Below, in pieces: positions 1-13,800 of a DNA stretch of 64,000 nt (its first letter is position 1; each line of letters begins with the position of its first letter). Under the pieces are notes generated by a model. The model was given only the letters and a program-made list of their open reading frames with translations, was not told the DNA's origin and did no database searches. Position numbers and translations under genes: made by a program. The DNA is from Pelodera strongyloides (lineage: Eukaryota; Nematoda; Chromadorea; Rhabditida; Rhabditidae): assembly GCA_036852015.1 (NCBI GenBank), contig JAANDG010000112.1, forward strand, positions 124,001 to 188,000, read 5' to 3'.

Positions 1-667
1 CAGCTGCCATTATTGGATTAGTTGGATAAGAGGTTTGTGTAAATTATTATTATTTGTTAAATGATTAGTTGTTATCGTATTCTTTTGACTCCTAATGAAA
101 ATGATGATGGTGACTGTAATGCAGTATTGCGTCAGCTTGGCACTAATTTGATTTGTTACACTTTCCAGCTTCGAGAGCTACCGTATTAAGTAAGGTTGTA
201 ATCAGGGGGTAATTTCGATGCGTAACATTGGGCTAAAAACGTTACGTTTCACGCAAATAAGTTGGTTCCGGAGATGGTCAAAAGCCTTTCCGCAGATGGT
301 CGGTATGAATATGTTTCACCAAATTACACATAAATTCTAATGGTTTCCGTTTCCGGAGATGGTCAGGCCACCCGGAGATGGTCGTTGCGTAATTTTACGC
401 ATTTGTTTATGCCCAGGGCTGTATGATAAATATGTTTACTGCCCATCTCCTGTATCACTGCCAAACTACCTACTGTGGGTAACGTGAATTGTAGCATTTC
501 GTGAGACTGACATTGTTTTTTCAGAACCTACTCTGTACTGGATGTACTGCCTGAACGATGCGTGGACCCTCTCCGTCGTCTTGCAATTCTTTTTTTTTGG
601 ATATGGAAAGTTGAAAAAGGTTTGTAGTTTGTATAATTGCACCTTGCTGCAGGGAGACAGGTGAGGT
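1..667. other. T-rich non-coding stretch with a short repeated motif
   Basis: No gene is supported here. The motif CCGGAGATGGTC, or a one-base variant, occurs four times between about 268 and 385 with irregular spacing. The remainder is low-complexity T-rich DNA. The short open frames at 466-850 on the minus strand overlap the hairpin element that follows and look fortuitous. Confidence 0.5.
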
Positions 668-841
668 AAAGGCCGTATTGTACCTACTTTGGGAAATTTG
701 CATATGGTACGCATATCCTATGTATCCTACGTAAAGTTGGTGCCCGTCCGACAAGCTTCCGGCACCAAATTTACGTAGGATACATAAGCAATGTGTATCA
801 CATGCAAATTTCCCAAAGTAGGTAGGTATAATACGGCTTTT
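668..841. mobile_element. Foldback MITE carrying octamer motifs
   Basis: A long imperfect inverted repeat. The left arm starts AAAGGCCGTATTGTACCTAC and the right arm is its near reverse complement, ending in CGGCTTTT. Both arms contain CTTTGGGAAATTTGCAT and a TATGTATCCTACGTAA block, around a short GC-rich loop. The same internal blocks (ATTTGCATATG, ATCCTATGTATCCTA) occur in the hairpin at 63.65-63.82 kb, so the two belong to one family. There is no coding capacity, and I could not define a target-site duplication. Confidence 0.75.
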
Positions 842-1241
842 AACTTTCACACCTCCTACTTACCATTAGCAATAGGAGGACTTGAAAAAGCCCACTTGAA
901 ATAATGTTACAGTGTCGAATGCAATTTAGGGATAGACTGGGCCTATTCTTTCGGGTTCACCTGAAATCCAGTAGAAAATACCTTAAAATCTTAATTTTGA
1001 TTAGCAGTACATGAACTACAGTAGTCGCCACGCCTGCTGTTTCTTTCACGATTGGACCATATTTTGAGGGCGCATTACTGAAGCCGTTAACACTACTGTA
1101 CTTTCGTGCATACATACTTGCAATCTCGCTGCTTGATTCGATGTATAGCCATAGTAATACAACTTTTGTACCGGTTGCGGTACTCATCTTATAAGACTGT
1201 ATTGATATTAAATTTCCCTTTTATTATATGGTAAATTTCAG
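842..1241. other. Non-coding stretch before the first exon-like segment
   Basis: AT-rich sequence without a credible gene. It ends in a polypyrimidine tract and AG acceptor at 1240-1241. Confidence 0.4.
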
Positions 1242-4200
1242 TGGACACAACCACATGCCTGCAATCTGCCTTCGTCGTTGCCTTCTGGAGCAGGAACGAG
1301 CCGAAACACGTTGGTTCGCTCTGGGTCATGGGTGGTTCACAATTAATTTCATCTCATACAATGGTTAGTTGATACGATTATGGCATGGTTTCAAGGGTTT
1401 ACTGTTTTCTTCTCCGGTAGTTTGTGGGTGTCGGGGCAAGTTAAGCAGCCATGAAAATAGCTGTTTTTGTCCACCGTAAATCGTTGGTCTTGCATTTGAA
1501 TTGTCGCAGCTTCTTGGTATAGGAATTTAGTTCAGCCGTCAAATGTCGAGCTAGTGCAGTCAGTTCTGCAGTCAGTGTTACTGTATTATTTTCATTATAC
1601 TTATCAATTTGCGTGGCATTTAATTCATCACAATCTTCTGTTTTGTACTCAAAATTTGTTGTTAGGTAATGGTTGTATCAGAACTTTTGGCTGTTTTCAA
1701 AGTTCTTGGTTTCATTAGTGCATTATTCAGTCGATTTTAGCAAGATACTTGTAGCGGGGGTATCGTAGCGCTATATTTCAGGAGGACCGTACCGGCCTTA
1801 AGACTGTAACTAAGTTCTGGACTCCGCATTCTACGGTAGCCGGCTGTCCTACTCGTCTCTCAATCGGCATGTTCTTGACCGAAATGGTAGGTGTTCATTG
1901 CTTACTTACGTACTTTGCTTTTGGTACATCCTGTTTTATTTTGGTTTTTTTTTGCATACATGGTGATTTCACACCATGTTCTCACCAAGATTTCTAGTTC
2001 CTAATAAAGTTATTTTTCAGGTGTTTTTGCGTGTTACATAATTTAACAGCAATGATTTAGTGTCGCAACTCACAAAGAGAATTAGCCACAAACGATCATG
2101 TGCTATTGCAGGATTACGTAAGCTTATGGTGAAGTACGTTGTGCTGATCTCACGGTTTGTCTAGCACTCTAGCACCGTATTTGCGCTTAAACGATGAAAC
2201 GCTCATTCACTCTCGATTTAATTTATTGGTTAGTGTTTTTGCAATGGTTTCGCGTGCCAGTTTATAATTTATAATGTTTGACCATCGGGTCCATGTATTC
2301 TTGTTAAGACCACCGGGTGTGCTTGTGAAGACCAACTACAAAAATGAATGTGTGCAATGTTTCTTGTGTTTTGGTTTCCGTGCGATATAATATGTGCTCG
2401 CAGGATATTGTTATGTTGAGCATCACTCACTGTAGGTGTTCCTAGCTGTCTGTTATTAGGAGAAAGCCTATTTTTGTTTTAGTAGCCTAATGATGAAGGT
2501 GAGGTGAGTATAGTGAGTATTGTATGTTGTGTATTTCAGTGCGGAAAGATTCCGGAACTGCGTTGACACGCAGACTGAACGGAGACCAAATCTCAGTTGC
2601 TTCACAGAAATCGTGGTTGGGCTTGTGATCGATCATTCTTGTGTCTTAAACATGGAAAACAAGGTAAATCAAATCTAGCTATTTGGTGATTCTAGAAAGT
2701 ATTGCCTTAGCATCTGCATCGCTCACAGGCGATCTCCGTTGTAAAGATAAGCTTCACTGACTGTTCTGTTGAAGCTCATAACTGTTTACACACCACTCAA
2801 GGTAAGCGCCTGCGAGTAAATTGCGACCGAGTTAAAAGGCGCGTGAAACATTGCTGATTTTCTGCACGCTATAGTACCTGCAATCCTACAAATTTTTTTG
2901 TTACAGAATTTATTTTATCCTAGCAGATGCTCGTAAAAATATTAGGTACGGTTGATAGTAGATACTTAAAGCTACCAACCGTTCCTAATATTTTCTACTG
3001 GTTTGTAAGAGGACTAATAGAATACGGTTGGGAGGTGATTGTCCGTCCCTTTATTATGTGTATTGTATTAAGTACGGTACGTAGTGTTCGTGTAGTAAAC
3101 TTAATGTTCGGATATTCGTTGACAAGTTGTGTGATAATCGATCTTCATTGGAGCTTTGAGGACTTTGTTTACCGATTATTAATATGTATCACTACTTGAA
3201 ATAATGATGAGTATTATAGGAGTCAAAGGAATCGCGTACGTGAGCGAGATGTTATGGTACGGCCAATCTGCGGGCGGTCTGTTCTTAACGACTACCGCCT
3301 GCGTGCTCGCTATTGGTCCAAGAGTCCAAGCTAATGTACCGGTCGATACTGCTCATCCAGAACTACATCTTTTGAGGTTTGCATTCTGTGTGATTTTGTG
3401 TTCTCAATATTTGTGCTGTGCCGCAGTCTCAAAATATTTGAGTTACCTAGGATGTCCCAATTATCGGGCAGTGATCAATCCATCCATTTATTCAGTTTGC
3501 TTTTTTACGGTATTTCTAATTTTTAGTAAATGAACCTAGTAGTCAGTAACAAAATAGTTGCGTTGAAAAGTCTAGGTTGTGTTGTGCGTTGTGCGGTTGT
3601 AGGTTGAATATTTGGATCACTACTACGATTACCTATTACATATGAAACATTATTTATGGTAAAGGTGAAACATTTAGACTTGGTGTTTTTAGACAGGTGT
3701 GACGTTTTTTTTTTCAATTATAACTAATTGGTTTTTTTAGTGAACTACTGGACCCCTCTGCGTCTGCTGGTCACGTGTTGGTGCTAATCTTGAATATCTT
3801 GCCCTTTTCTATCTAACACCGTAGCATATATAGGTATGTATTTTAATTATCTCTCTGATTTCTTTCGCGTTATAATTACAGTAGATATATGATTGTCATG
3901 TGACCAAAGTATTTTTGGGTTGTGGCAACGACGACATTTTGTGTTTCGTTTTTATGTTAGGTTGTGAGTGCCAGTTGCGAGCAGGTATATGTATATGGGT
4001 GCACCATTAGGTAATTGGGGTGACCTAATTTATGTTTGTGGTGTGGGCTGTTATTTTATTTCAAAAAAATCATGAACAAAGTATTTGCGTTGACATGTTT
4101 AGGTTGTACGGTTGTAGCGGTTGTAGGTTGAAACTTCGGTTTCTTGAAATGCTTCTTTTGTTGTTCTTGCTCACTACAGGAAGTAATGAAAAAAGTTTCC

Positions 4201-7200
4201 AGTTTCGTGCGTCGTAACGAGGCATTCCAACATTGTAAAAATTACAGTAGTTAGGCAATAGGTATGAGTATTTTGGTTGTTATAATAATCCTTTATAGAA
4301 ATAGTCTGATGATGTCAAATTCGAATGCTGATTGAATATTGGTACGTTGGACGGAGGCTTCAGTCATTGTTACTTGATGACAAAAAGACAAATCCGCGGT
4401 TTCCCAAATTCCCTGATTATATGTAAGTGTTGTTTCCGACCTCATGGAGTTATGTGTGCATTACGAGCTTGAGTTAAATGTGGGGTGAAACATTACTCAT
4501 TTTTGCCTGCGATCGTACCTATGCACAAAATACAAATGTACCAGGCTCGATGTCCCGATGTAGATTTGTGTGTTACACAAACATGTGTGAAGTTATTTTT
4601 TATTTATAACAATGTATTTGCAACAGTTTAGCGTCACATCTGGCACACTCTCGTGTCACGTCATGTCTCACATATAATCAGTTTTTGTTGCAGGAATGAA
4701 CCGTGTAGTATGATGGATTGTGCTCTCCGTGTAGCTTCATCCTTACTTATATTTGGGCTGCTCGATGAAGGCTTGTATATACGTTCTGGGCTCTGGGTAT
4801 GTATTACTGTTTACTGAATTAATTTCTTGTACTGGTTGATGATTTTTGACTGTTCATTCCATTTTTTTGGGTTTCTTGTCTTTGACTAAAGATTTTGTTC
4901 CAGTGGAAGTGAAAGCGTACGAACAAGACGCAGGTGGTCACAGTCGTCTATCGGTGTTACTTCAGGTAATTAATTTTTTCCAATTAAAAAGCGTTTTTGT
5001 GTGTGTTGGCTCCCGTGCGTTAAATAAGGCATGATTGATGCAGATGCTGTCTGTCGTTCATAGTTTTTCATTTTTCTAGTTAGCGGTGAGTTGTTAGAAT
5101 CTAGTTCAGCAGTTTATTGGAGATTTAACAACTACTGTTTCAGCGAAGAGAGTTCTCGGCGTTACAGCTCCGACAGTTGGTGAACGTTGTGTCTGCGAAC
5201 TCAGGCGAGGCCTGCAGGCCTGCACCAGCGAAAATGTTTGTATGTCTTTGAAATCGTTATCTAATGAGTGGTGTGGGCGTATCATTTGTGCGCATCCGAT
5301 CGCATAGTTATAAAGCGATATCAGCATAGTTCTATAGGTTTTATGAACATTGTTGATGGTGAAGCGATGTATCGTTACCGGTTGCTTACTTGTTGCAATT
5401 ACCTACTACTTATGAAACATTATTTACGGTAAAGGTGAAACATTTAGTTAGTTGACACTAAAAACACTTGGTGTTTTTAGTGTCAACTAACTAATTGGGT
5501 TTCTTTAGTGAACTACTTTGCATCTGTTGGCCACACCACGCGCTTATGTTGACTATTCTGCCATTTCCGTATCAAACACTGTATACAGGTATGTATTTTA
5601 ATTACCCCATATATTTTTTGTTTATAATTACAGTAGTTTAGTTATATGATTGTCATGTATGAGACCAAAGTATTATGGGTTGTGGCAACGACGACGTTTT
5701 GTGTTTCGCTGCACGTTAGATTATGAGTGCCAGTTGATATTATATCATGTAGTTGTGGTGCTAAGGTTTAGTTGGTTATAGAGTGACATGATAAACATAA
5801 CCGTACTATTATATGTATATAGGTTTTTATGAGCATTGTTGGATGGTGAACCGATGTAACGTTACCTTTTGCATTCTATTCTATATACAATTACCTACTA
5901 CATACGAAACATTATTAACGGTAAAAGTGAAACATTTAGACGTGTGACTTATTAGGGCTTTTTTTCAAACAACTAATTGGGTTTCTTTAGTGAACTAGTG
6001 AACTAGTGGAAGCGGGGGCTCTGCATCTCCTGGTCAAGTGCTAATGTTGGCTGTTCTACTCTTTCCGTATCAAACGCTGGAGTGTATATAGGTATGGATT
6101 TTAATCATCCCATCCAATTGATTTCTCCTGTTAAAATTCCTGTAGTTACGTGAGTGTATGCGAACAAGTATTATGGGCTATGGTCATGTCAACCGCCGAA
6201 CCGCCACGTTTTGTGTTTCGTTTTATGTTAGGTTATGAGTGTCAGTTGATAGATAGTAAGTCGTGTAGTTTTGGTTCGGGCGTTTATGTTTAATTGGTCA
6301 TATAGCAATATGGGTTATCATGTCATTGGTATGTAGGTTTTTATGAGGATTCTTGGATGCAGAATCGATGTAACGTTACTTATTGCATACATATTGCATA
6401 CCTTATTACCTATTGCATATGAAGATTATGTATGGTTAATGTGAAACATTTAGAACTCTGACGTGGTGTTTTTTTTTTCAAATGTAAAATTGGGGTTTAT
6501 TTAGGCGCGCCTTCCTCCTTCCTCGTCGTGTTGACTATTCTGCCGTTTCCGGATCATACTCCGCGGAGTTTAGGTATGCATTTTAATTATTCCTCTGATT
6601 TCGTTCGCGTTATGATTACTGTAGTTATGCGGTGGTAATGTAACCAAAGTATTATGGGTTATACGGTTATAGTCATTGCAGCCCCGACTTTTTGTGTTTC
6701 GTTTTTTTGTTAGCTTGTGTGTGCCGGTTGATAGTTAGTATGTTTTGTAGTTGTGGTTGTGTTGTTAAGATTTGGTTCGTTGTATAGCAATATGGGTTAT
6801 CATATCATCATTATAATTCGTGCTACAATTACCTACTACATACGAAACATTATTTATGGTAAAGGCGAAACATTTCGAGCTGTAGCGTGTTTTATAAAAG
6901 CGTTTCTTTAGGCACCCTACTCGTCAATTGCTCATGTTGACTGTTCTGCCCGTTTTATCAATCAATCACCGGAGTGCTTATTGGTATGTATTTTAATCAT
7001 ACATTGATTCCTCGTGGTAGTTATGAGAGTTTGGAGGATAAGTGTTCACCAGTTGATAGTAGGACGGGTTACGGTATAGATTAGGCAGCAATGTGATATG
7101 AAGATGCCAGCTAGAGCACCTGACATCATTTCGATACGTTATGTTCATTTTTTTTGTTATTCCATTTTTTATGACTAAATTAGGAGCCACGAGCCACTAT

Positions 7201-7377
7201 TGCCCTTTGTTAGTCTATCTCCAAGAGTGCAACTACGTTATGTATACGTATTATAAGGTGGTTAACTAAATTTATTTTAGGATTACAAGAATCAGGATAT
7301 CGCTTTGCGCAATTCAACTCCGCCCACATCTTATAGCCTCTGGTAGAGAGCGTTTCGGATGCACAGGACAGGAATAT
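1242..7377 (+). other. Multi-exon + strand transcription unit of unknown product (tentative)
   Basis: A chain of segments bounded by good AG acceptors and GT donors: 1242-1363, 1782-1886, 2540-2663, 2729-2801, 2927-2945, 4694-4796, 4904-4965, 5144-5239, and a last one from about 7274. Several are open throughout in one frame. 2540-2663, 2729-2801, 2927-2945 and 4694-4796 can be joined with consistent phases for about 105 codons, beginning in AERFRNCVDTQTERR and containing NEPCSMMDCALRVASS. I could not join 1242-1363 to 1782-1886, or 4694-4796 to 4904-4965, in phase, and I recognise no domain. At these lengths open frames arise by chance fairly often, so this may be a long non-coding RNA. The T-rich + strand agrees with transcription in this direction. 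Confidence 0.3.
3560..7000 (+). repeat. Tandem array of five duplicated exon-like cassettes
   Basis: Diverged units of about 460-520 bp lie head to tail at about 5.33-7.0 kb, with a fifth, detached copy at about 3.56-4.0 kb. Each has the same order: an upstream block resembling CGAAACATTATTTATGGTAA, a pyrimidine tract ending in TTTAG, a 69-101-nt segment, a donor resembling GTATGTATTTTAAT, then a block resembling GTGTTTCGTTTTATGTTAG. The exon-like segments are 3741-3833, 5509-5588, 5991-6091, 6505-6573 and 6912-6983. Copies 2, 4 and 5 share a core resembling TTGACTATTCTGCC; copies 1 and 3 are more diverged there. Splice sites are kept better than reading frames: several copies carry stops. 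Confidence 0.7.
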
Positions 7378-8042
7378 AGGTATGCTTATATAAATATAAA
7401 TTTATTACGCACACATACAATTCATGAGAAAAATATTTGCAACGTACAGTTTTGTCGAGTAAAGCAACAGTAGCACAAATATGAAGAAAGCGAAACGAAT
7501 AAATAAAGGTACACATTATACAGAAATCTACGAAGCTAACAATAAGTGCGGAGTTTCCTCAATCATAATAGAAGTTCTATGTACAAATGAATGCCTACGA
7601 ACAATTTTAGTTGCTCTGGGAATAATGAACCGTGGATGTGGTCTGGTTGATGGCTTGCTGAGACACTGATGGACCTTGACTGCAGGTTTGTGTTTATTAT
7701 TGTCTCTGTGCTAACTTTGTACTGATACTGCTTCTTTACCGTATTATCAGTTACGCCAGCTGACAGTTGTTTTTGATTGACGGCGCAAAAGCATAGTATC
7801 CTGCTTCGCAGTCAGTTTCTCGCACTCTCTCATTCTTCTTCGTTGTCATTTAAATTATATAAAGGTTTGCTGATAAAAACAAGCGCAAGATTAGGCCGCA
7901 GGAGTATTCCTGTACTTTCACCCAATTCCGACGTATAATGAATGATTTATTACTGAAAGGAACAAATCAATCATCGCTCGTACAAATAAATCACATTTTA
8001 AAGCAAGCAAATTCGTTTAAAAACAGAAATTATAATACTTCC
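7378..8042. other. Spacer with one further exon-like segment
   Basis: AT-rich sequence. A segment from about 7610 to 7685 has an acceptor (ATTTTAG) and a donor (CTGCAG then GTTTGT), but no open frame that can be joined to a neighbour. A short open frame at 7481-7669 has no recognisable feature. Otherwise nothing. Confidence 0.3.
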
Positions 8043-8690
8043 CGTTTTTAAAGCCGTTCAACAGGTCTTTAAAGCGGTACAACAGGTGGTTTATGAAAAG
8101 TATTTTGGCACTTGTATTCGCTTGATTTGTATACCGCATGTTGTATGGCTTGAAGTTCAATGTATCTGTCCTTCTTTAAAGCGGCGCAACAGGTCTTTAA
8201 AGCGTACAACAGGCGGTTTGTGAAAGTATATTGGCAAATTGCATTCTCATGATGTGTATACCACCTGTTATATGGCTTGAAAGTTCAATGTATCTGTCCT
8301 TCTTTAAAGCGGCGCAACAGGTCTTTAAAGCGGTACAACAGGCGGTTTGTGAAAGTATATTAGCAAATTGCATTCTTGATGTGTATACCACCTGTTATAT
8401 GGCTTGAAAGTTCAATGTATCTGTCCTTCTTTAAAGCGGTTCAACAGGTTTTAAAGCGGTACAACAGGCGGTTTGTGAAAGTATATTGGCAAATTGCATT
8501 CTCATGATGTGCATACCACCTGTCATATGACTTAAAGTTCAATGTATCTGTCCTTCTTTAAAGCGGTTCAACAGGTTTTAAAGCGGTACAACAGGCGGTT
8601 TGTGAAAGTATATTGGCAAATTGCATTCTCATGATGTGCATACCACCTGTCATATGACTTAAAGTTCAATGTATCACTTGTGTTGATACC
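8043..8690. repeat. Five-copy ~130-bp tandem repeat derived from a MITE
   Basis: Units of about 128-130 bp, each starting near TTTAAAGCGG(T/C)(T/G)CAACAGG and containing a second TTTAAAGCGGTACAACAGG, then GCGGTTTGTGAAAGTATATT, GCAAATTGCATTCT and ACCACCTGT, and ending in TTCAATGTATCTGTCCTTC. The first unit is the most diverged. The TTTAAAGCGG start is shared with the dispersed inverted-repeat elements in the window, so an element of that family appears to have been tandemly amplified. Confidence 0.85.
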
Positions 8691-11400
8691 ACCTCATTTT
8701 TAATAAGCTTTAAAGCGATATAGCGACCGGTTTTGAAACGTATGCGTATGCGCAGTATTCGCGTGTAGCGTATGCATATAACTGCGCGATTTTTTAGCCT
8801 TGTCATATTCCTTTGCACACGATATATGGGAGTTCCAACAAAAGTCGCTTTACCGTAGTTGTCGCCTATTCTTTTAAGCTCTACTTGTTATATAAGGGTT
8901 TTTTGTTGTTGATATGTTTGTATGTATTGTTCAATAGTTCAATTGTTCCATTTATAGGAGCAGTCTTGGTGGAGCACTGGAGAATTGGAGCACGACTTTG
9001 GAGATAGAAAATATACACGATATTACTGGAAGAAGAACACGAACAAACGCCGGGATTAAGCATTCAAATCACTTTGCCTTTTCGCTTGTTTTTCTTTCTG
9101 TCCTTCGTTTATTTTGACTTTCGTGGGGGTATTGTATAAGTTTTGGGAATTCAGTGGGAACAACTCCCGGAAAGTGGGAAAGTTGATATCGTGGGAAATG
9201 AGAAACCTTTTTACCACGCCTTCCGGTTATTTCGCAATCCGAACCATTTGGTGACCACTTGATGACGTTGTCATGACCAATTTTGCTTGAAACCCGTCGT
9301 CTTCACCTGGTCGCCAAATGGTTTTAGCGACGAGGTGACCGGCTACAGACTACAGACGGTTTTTCTCGGCAACTATGTGATGGGATGATTTTACGGGAAA
9401 TGAGAATATAGCCCCGCTCCCCCAAATAAAGTAACTGGGAAACGAGCGTTATAGGTTTTTTTTTTGTATTAAACGTGCGGACATGATTTTCAACCGTGAA
9501 ATATGTTGTCACGGTGTGCTGTTTGGGAAATGTAACATGCACAAAAACGAATACGAATGGGGATTGTTCGCTCGTGAAAAACTGTGTGCCACTGTCAGTT
9601 TTATATCTTCCCGCGGCGTTTTCCAAGCGAGAAAAACCAAGACGTGATGAGATCACTTTGATCACCAAAGCATCGTTATTTGTTCGTGAAATTCTTGACA
9701 CTATATTTCTGGTACCAAAACATCGTTATGGCTTTGAAGCTATTGTCACCATCGCGAAATTCATATCATGATGATTTTGATCTCCTAAACCATTGCGGAA
9801 ATCCAGTCACGAAATTCCAAATCATCGATGTTTGGTTGTGGTATCCTTGTTAGCAATAGGTTACGAAAGCAATTGGTGGTTTTGATTAAATCGTCGTCCT
9901 TTGGGAGTTAAAATATGTTTATTTAGCAAATTATCTGTTCATGCATTCGTGCCACAATGATTTTCCCCTATCAAAGCCGTTGTTTTTCTGTCTGGCAATC
10001 ATCAACGAAGCGAACAGGTAAGTTAGGGAGTGCTAATTTGCACATTTAGGGAGAGTGGTGAGTTCCAAAAATGTTATTGTTTTGCTGCAATAACTCCGCC
10101 TCAAAATTCTAATAAAAATTATTTCATCGTCTTACAATTAGTGTTACTACATTCCATACATACGAAATTCACGCATGTTCTATAAAATGTCTGCACAGAA
10201 CAGTCAGCGTGCGGCGTAACGTATAAACTGGCTTCAAGACGATTAGATCCATAGGACGATTCATATATACATAGAGAATCGCAACGTCATTAGACAAACT
10301 AGCTCATTACGTATACTGTACGGCACCAACAAGCATGCACTTTGCCTGAGTCTCGCATACTGTACCCGGAACATACTAACACAAAGCGAAAGAGTAGTGC
10401 AAATAGTTGACCTCCCTGCCCGCGAAAAATAGGGTGTTACTGTAGTTTACTGGTTTGTCTATAGCTACGTGCTACAGTACGACGCATGGCATCAATACGG
10501 TCAACGGAAACTGACACGTGACCCACTCCATACGGTGCGACACACAGAGGCAAGAGGTACACGGTAGGTACAACGCGATGCGTGCCCGTAAAAAATACAA
10601 CCTACCGCAATTTCTAGACAATAAACCAGCCCGTAACTCGCCGTGTAGTACGAGCACGGTGGTATAAAGCATGAGGACCCACATAACACGATATGCAAAA
10701 CCGACAATGTGCACGTATACGTATACGGTACAACACACTCACTGAACCCATTTCGTGAAATGTGAGACAAAGTAGAGCAAAATTGCCAGTGCTACCCTAA
10801 TTGGGGCACGGTAACATACGAGAAAGGTATAAAGTACAACTATCACATAAAAACCATCTCAAAACAGTAAAACCCTATTTGGGGCACGGTGCAACGCACA
10901 TATTCAACTGGTTAAAACACTGCATGACAACCGATTACAGTACCACATCTTGGGTGACCATCCGCAAAGTTCACACTCGCAGTACAATAAATAGACAAAC
11001 TGCACGGTACGCCACCATACTAACACACTGTATGCGAACAACCAACAGTCGTTCATCAGCCCCTCCCCCGTCAGAATATTTATTACTCGGGGGAGAGCAT
11101 TAGAGCCACCACCCCCCTCCACCTTTGGGTAAAGGTTTATTTCTCGGTGAAGGGGGTCTGTTTGGGAATCAAACACATCAAAACTCCGAAAAACACAGAA
11201 CACATCAGTTAGTTAAACGAAGTTCCGTTTCGCCGTATCCAGACTGGCTCCGTTCGGTCGTCGAGCAATCGATGGGCAGGAGAGACGGTGAAGTCTAAAA
11301 TAACAATAAATAAGTAAAAATATAATTATCGAAGTTGATTTCAGATTTCAGGCAAAGCCCATGAATTCATGAATCTATTGAACAAGTGCACGGCTTGTAA
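8691..11400. other. Non-coding interval where strand skew switches
   Basis: No gene is supported. 9240-9325 contains an imperfect foldback (ACCATTTGGTGACCA against TGGTCGCCAAATGGT). 9985-10140 is a dispersed repeat also found at 26.29-26.42 kb. Up to about 9.9 kb the + strand is T-rich; beyond about 10.1 kb it is A/C-rich. The open frames of 80-125 codons here overlap on both strands and show no domain. Confidence 0.4.
9985..10140. repeat. Dispersed repeat, copy 1 (partner at 26.29 kb)
   Basis: Shares GAAGCGAA, TTAGGGAGTGCTA, a GAGTCCAAAA-like block and TTCTAATAAAAATTATTTCA with the sequence at 26,290-26,420, in the same order and orientation. I see no terminal inverted repeats, so the element type is unknown. 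Confidence 0.6.
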
Positions 11401-11690
11401 TTTGAGAGAGCCAGGGGTCAGGAACGAGAGACAACTGAGAGAGTTATGATAAAGATTGGGCGAGCATAAACATCAATGCACTTACTTACAGTACCCGTTA
11501 CCCGTACCCTACCAAAGGAACTGGTTATGAGCAATGGAGGTAGAGCGACACATAGAAAGACAAAACTATGTACATAGAACATATCTAATTTAGAATATTT
11601 ACTTTTGTAACTTGGAACTAAGAGAGTGAGACAGTGAGAGGCACAGTGAGATCGATGACCAAGAACACGATGCGGTCAATATCCTGCGCA

Positions 11691-11875
11691 TTTAAAGCGA
11701 AATACCGGTCGGTTTTTGAAACGCATCTCAAGTGCTTGCAATCCTATGCATTTATGCAATCTGGGGGTCTAATTGGGGTCTAGTTTTTATTCTAATTTTT
11801 GCTCATTTACAGAATCTGCAAGAGAAAGCAGGTGTACGCAATGCGTTTCAAAAACCGGCCGGTATTTCGCTTTAA
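11691..11875. mobile_element. MITE, GCGAAATACCGG family
   Basis: The left end TTTAAAGCGAAATACCGGTC and the right end, its near reverse complement, flank about 120 bp. The arms continue into GGTTTTTGAAACGCAT and ATGCGTTTCAAAAACC. There is no coding capacity. Relatives lie at 24.08, 26.47 and 53.97 kb. Confidence 0.85.
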
Positions 11876-13629
11876 GTTGTATCGTAACAACGGATTGGAA
11901 TGAAACTGAAGCGGTAGAGAGAAATAGCATGCGCGATGCGTTCTGCTTTATCACAGTGCCAGGATAGTGTCCCACAACTTAGAACCCAATGTAAGGCGAG
12001 TGGCAGGACGGGCGAGTTACAATCGGGTCCCAAAGAAACACCAAGCTTAAGTTCTCCTAACCCTAACCTAATCTAAAATACAGATCTCGAACAAAATGAA
12101 CACATGAGAGGCAGGCCTCATTAGATATTTCCGTACCGTACTCCACAAGAATAGAGCTGGACCTCAAGATAAGAAGAGTAATTGATACGAATATCCATGA
12201 GTCGACGAGTGTCAACTTCGTTCATCGGTTCATCTCACGTGTTAGTGAATGCGCTTAACTTTAGGATACGAATTAAGATGTTTGGATCAGCATGGGGCTC
12301 ACAGCGAGACTATAGTTATCGATACATAATACACACCTGATTAGGCACTTACGTACCGTACCACAGGAAGAGAGATACACCGAACCTTACGAAATATACG
12401 AAATAATGAAAGGTCAGTAACAGAGAGGGAGAGGGAGCATTCCCAAAAGAAAAGGGAAATCCATAGTTCATATCAGCAAAAAAAATAGTTGTATCTTTGA
12501 TGAGATCCAGATCCAGCATCATGAAATTGAAATACGTCCGAGTACGTCATAAATAAAGTAAGTAAAGAAACGCTAGAGAACGATACGTAGCGGTGCAGCT
12601 CAAGAAGCCAATACCTTGACAACTACGTAGAGTACCAGTATCATAGGAGCAGACTAATAGAGCTGAACACTGAATATAAAGAGTTGACCGTATGGGGATG
12701 CGCTTTGCCTTAAAAGCTAAGGCAAAGACTGTCAGAATCCATTCGTAGAGTCTGAATAAGGGGCCGCATACCAGGAAGCTGGAGACCTAGGAGACCAGGT
12801 TCAACTCAACAAGCAAAGTAGATGTCTCTAGAGATATAGAGATCAAGCACTGCAAGCATAGAATACGCTGATTAGTTTCTTTCCGAACCAAAAGAACTTA
12901 GGACAGGACGCTAGGACGAGAGTAAGTGGTGATACGCCCCAGGCCCCAGGTTCGGAACTAATATCAGGACGGCGATGGAGAACCCAATGAAAAGGAAAGT
13001 TAGACAGTGAGATTGTACTCTTTCAATGCAACAAACCAAGTTGACATCGTGATTGAAAATGGCAAACTGGAAACATACGCCCAAGTTATCTACTTACGTA
13101 GCGTGTCGTAAGGAAAAACTGAATAAGACTCGTGCGGAAGACAGAAAGAGTAATGGTTAAAATTACCTTGGGAACGAAGGTAGCAGTTAGGGTTAACGAG
13201 AGTCATAATTGATCGTAAAACCTCAAAGAAAAATGGAATGATAGTTACCAAGATACCAAGTTACGTTGATTAGGTACCTTTACCTATAATTACCATACCA
13301 TAGGATAACATATAGGAGTCGAGATGATGATGCGCCCCAACTGCACCTTAGGATAGGAACTAAGAGAATCAGAATAAGGTCCCAAAAATAGGAACCTCAG
13401 GAACCTGGACAGCGAAGCGCGATAGTTTAGAAGTTTAGAGCGATGAGAACATAGTGGATTAGGTATTTGCGCAACTTACCTACAGAAAGAATAAGACAGG
13501 AAGAGTAGTGGATACGCTTAGACAGATGCGCCGTAGACTTAGCTAGTGTTGCGTCCCACTAAGGCAAAGCTAAAAGTTAGTAACAGGATTTGGGAGTTGA
13601 GTTGGGATTGGGAGAGGTCAGACTCGGGT

Positions 13630-13800
13630 TTCCATGTCCCGCCGAAAAGGAAAGTTGGAGGGCGTTCATCAAAGCAAAGTAGGGACGACGCACATAAAAC
13701 ACAAACAACGTAAAAGTACGTACTTATGTACCGTACCTAAGGAAAACCTGCGGCAAAGGAAAGGAACGCGTAGTGCGGAGAAACACTATGCCAATAGGAA
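13630..13800. repeat. Direct repeat, copy 1 (partner at 14,690-14,860)
   Basis: Shares GCACATAAAACACAAACAAC, GTAAAAGTACGT, GTACCGTAC, AAAGGAAAGGAACGCGTAGT and AAACACTATGCC with 14,690-14,860. It is a segmental duplication within the cassette array. Confidence 0.8.

Noticed and set aside
1242..7377. A definite protein-coding gene call
   Set aside because: Open frames exist in individual exons, but phases cannot be joined throughout and such short frames are expected by chance, so it is listed only as a tentative transcription unit.
8043..8690. CRISPR-like array
   Set aside because: The repeats are ~130 bp with no short repeat-spacer alternation, and the genome is eukaryotic; the units are tandem copies of a MITE-like sequence.
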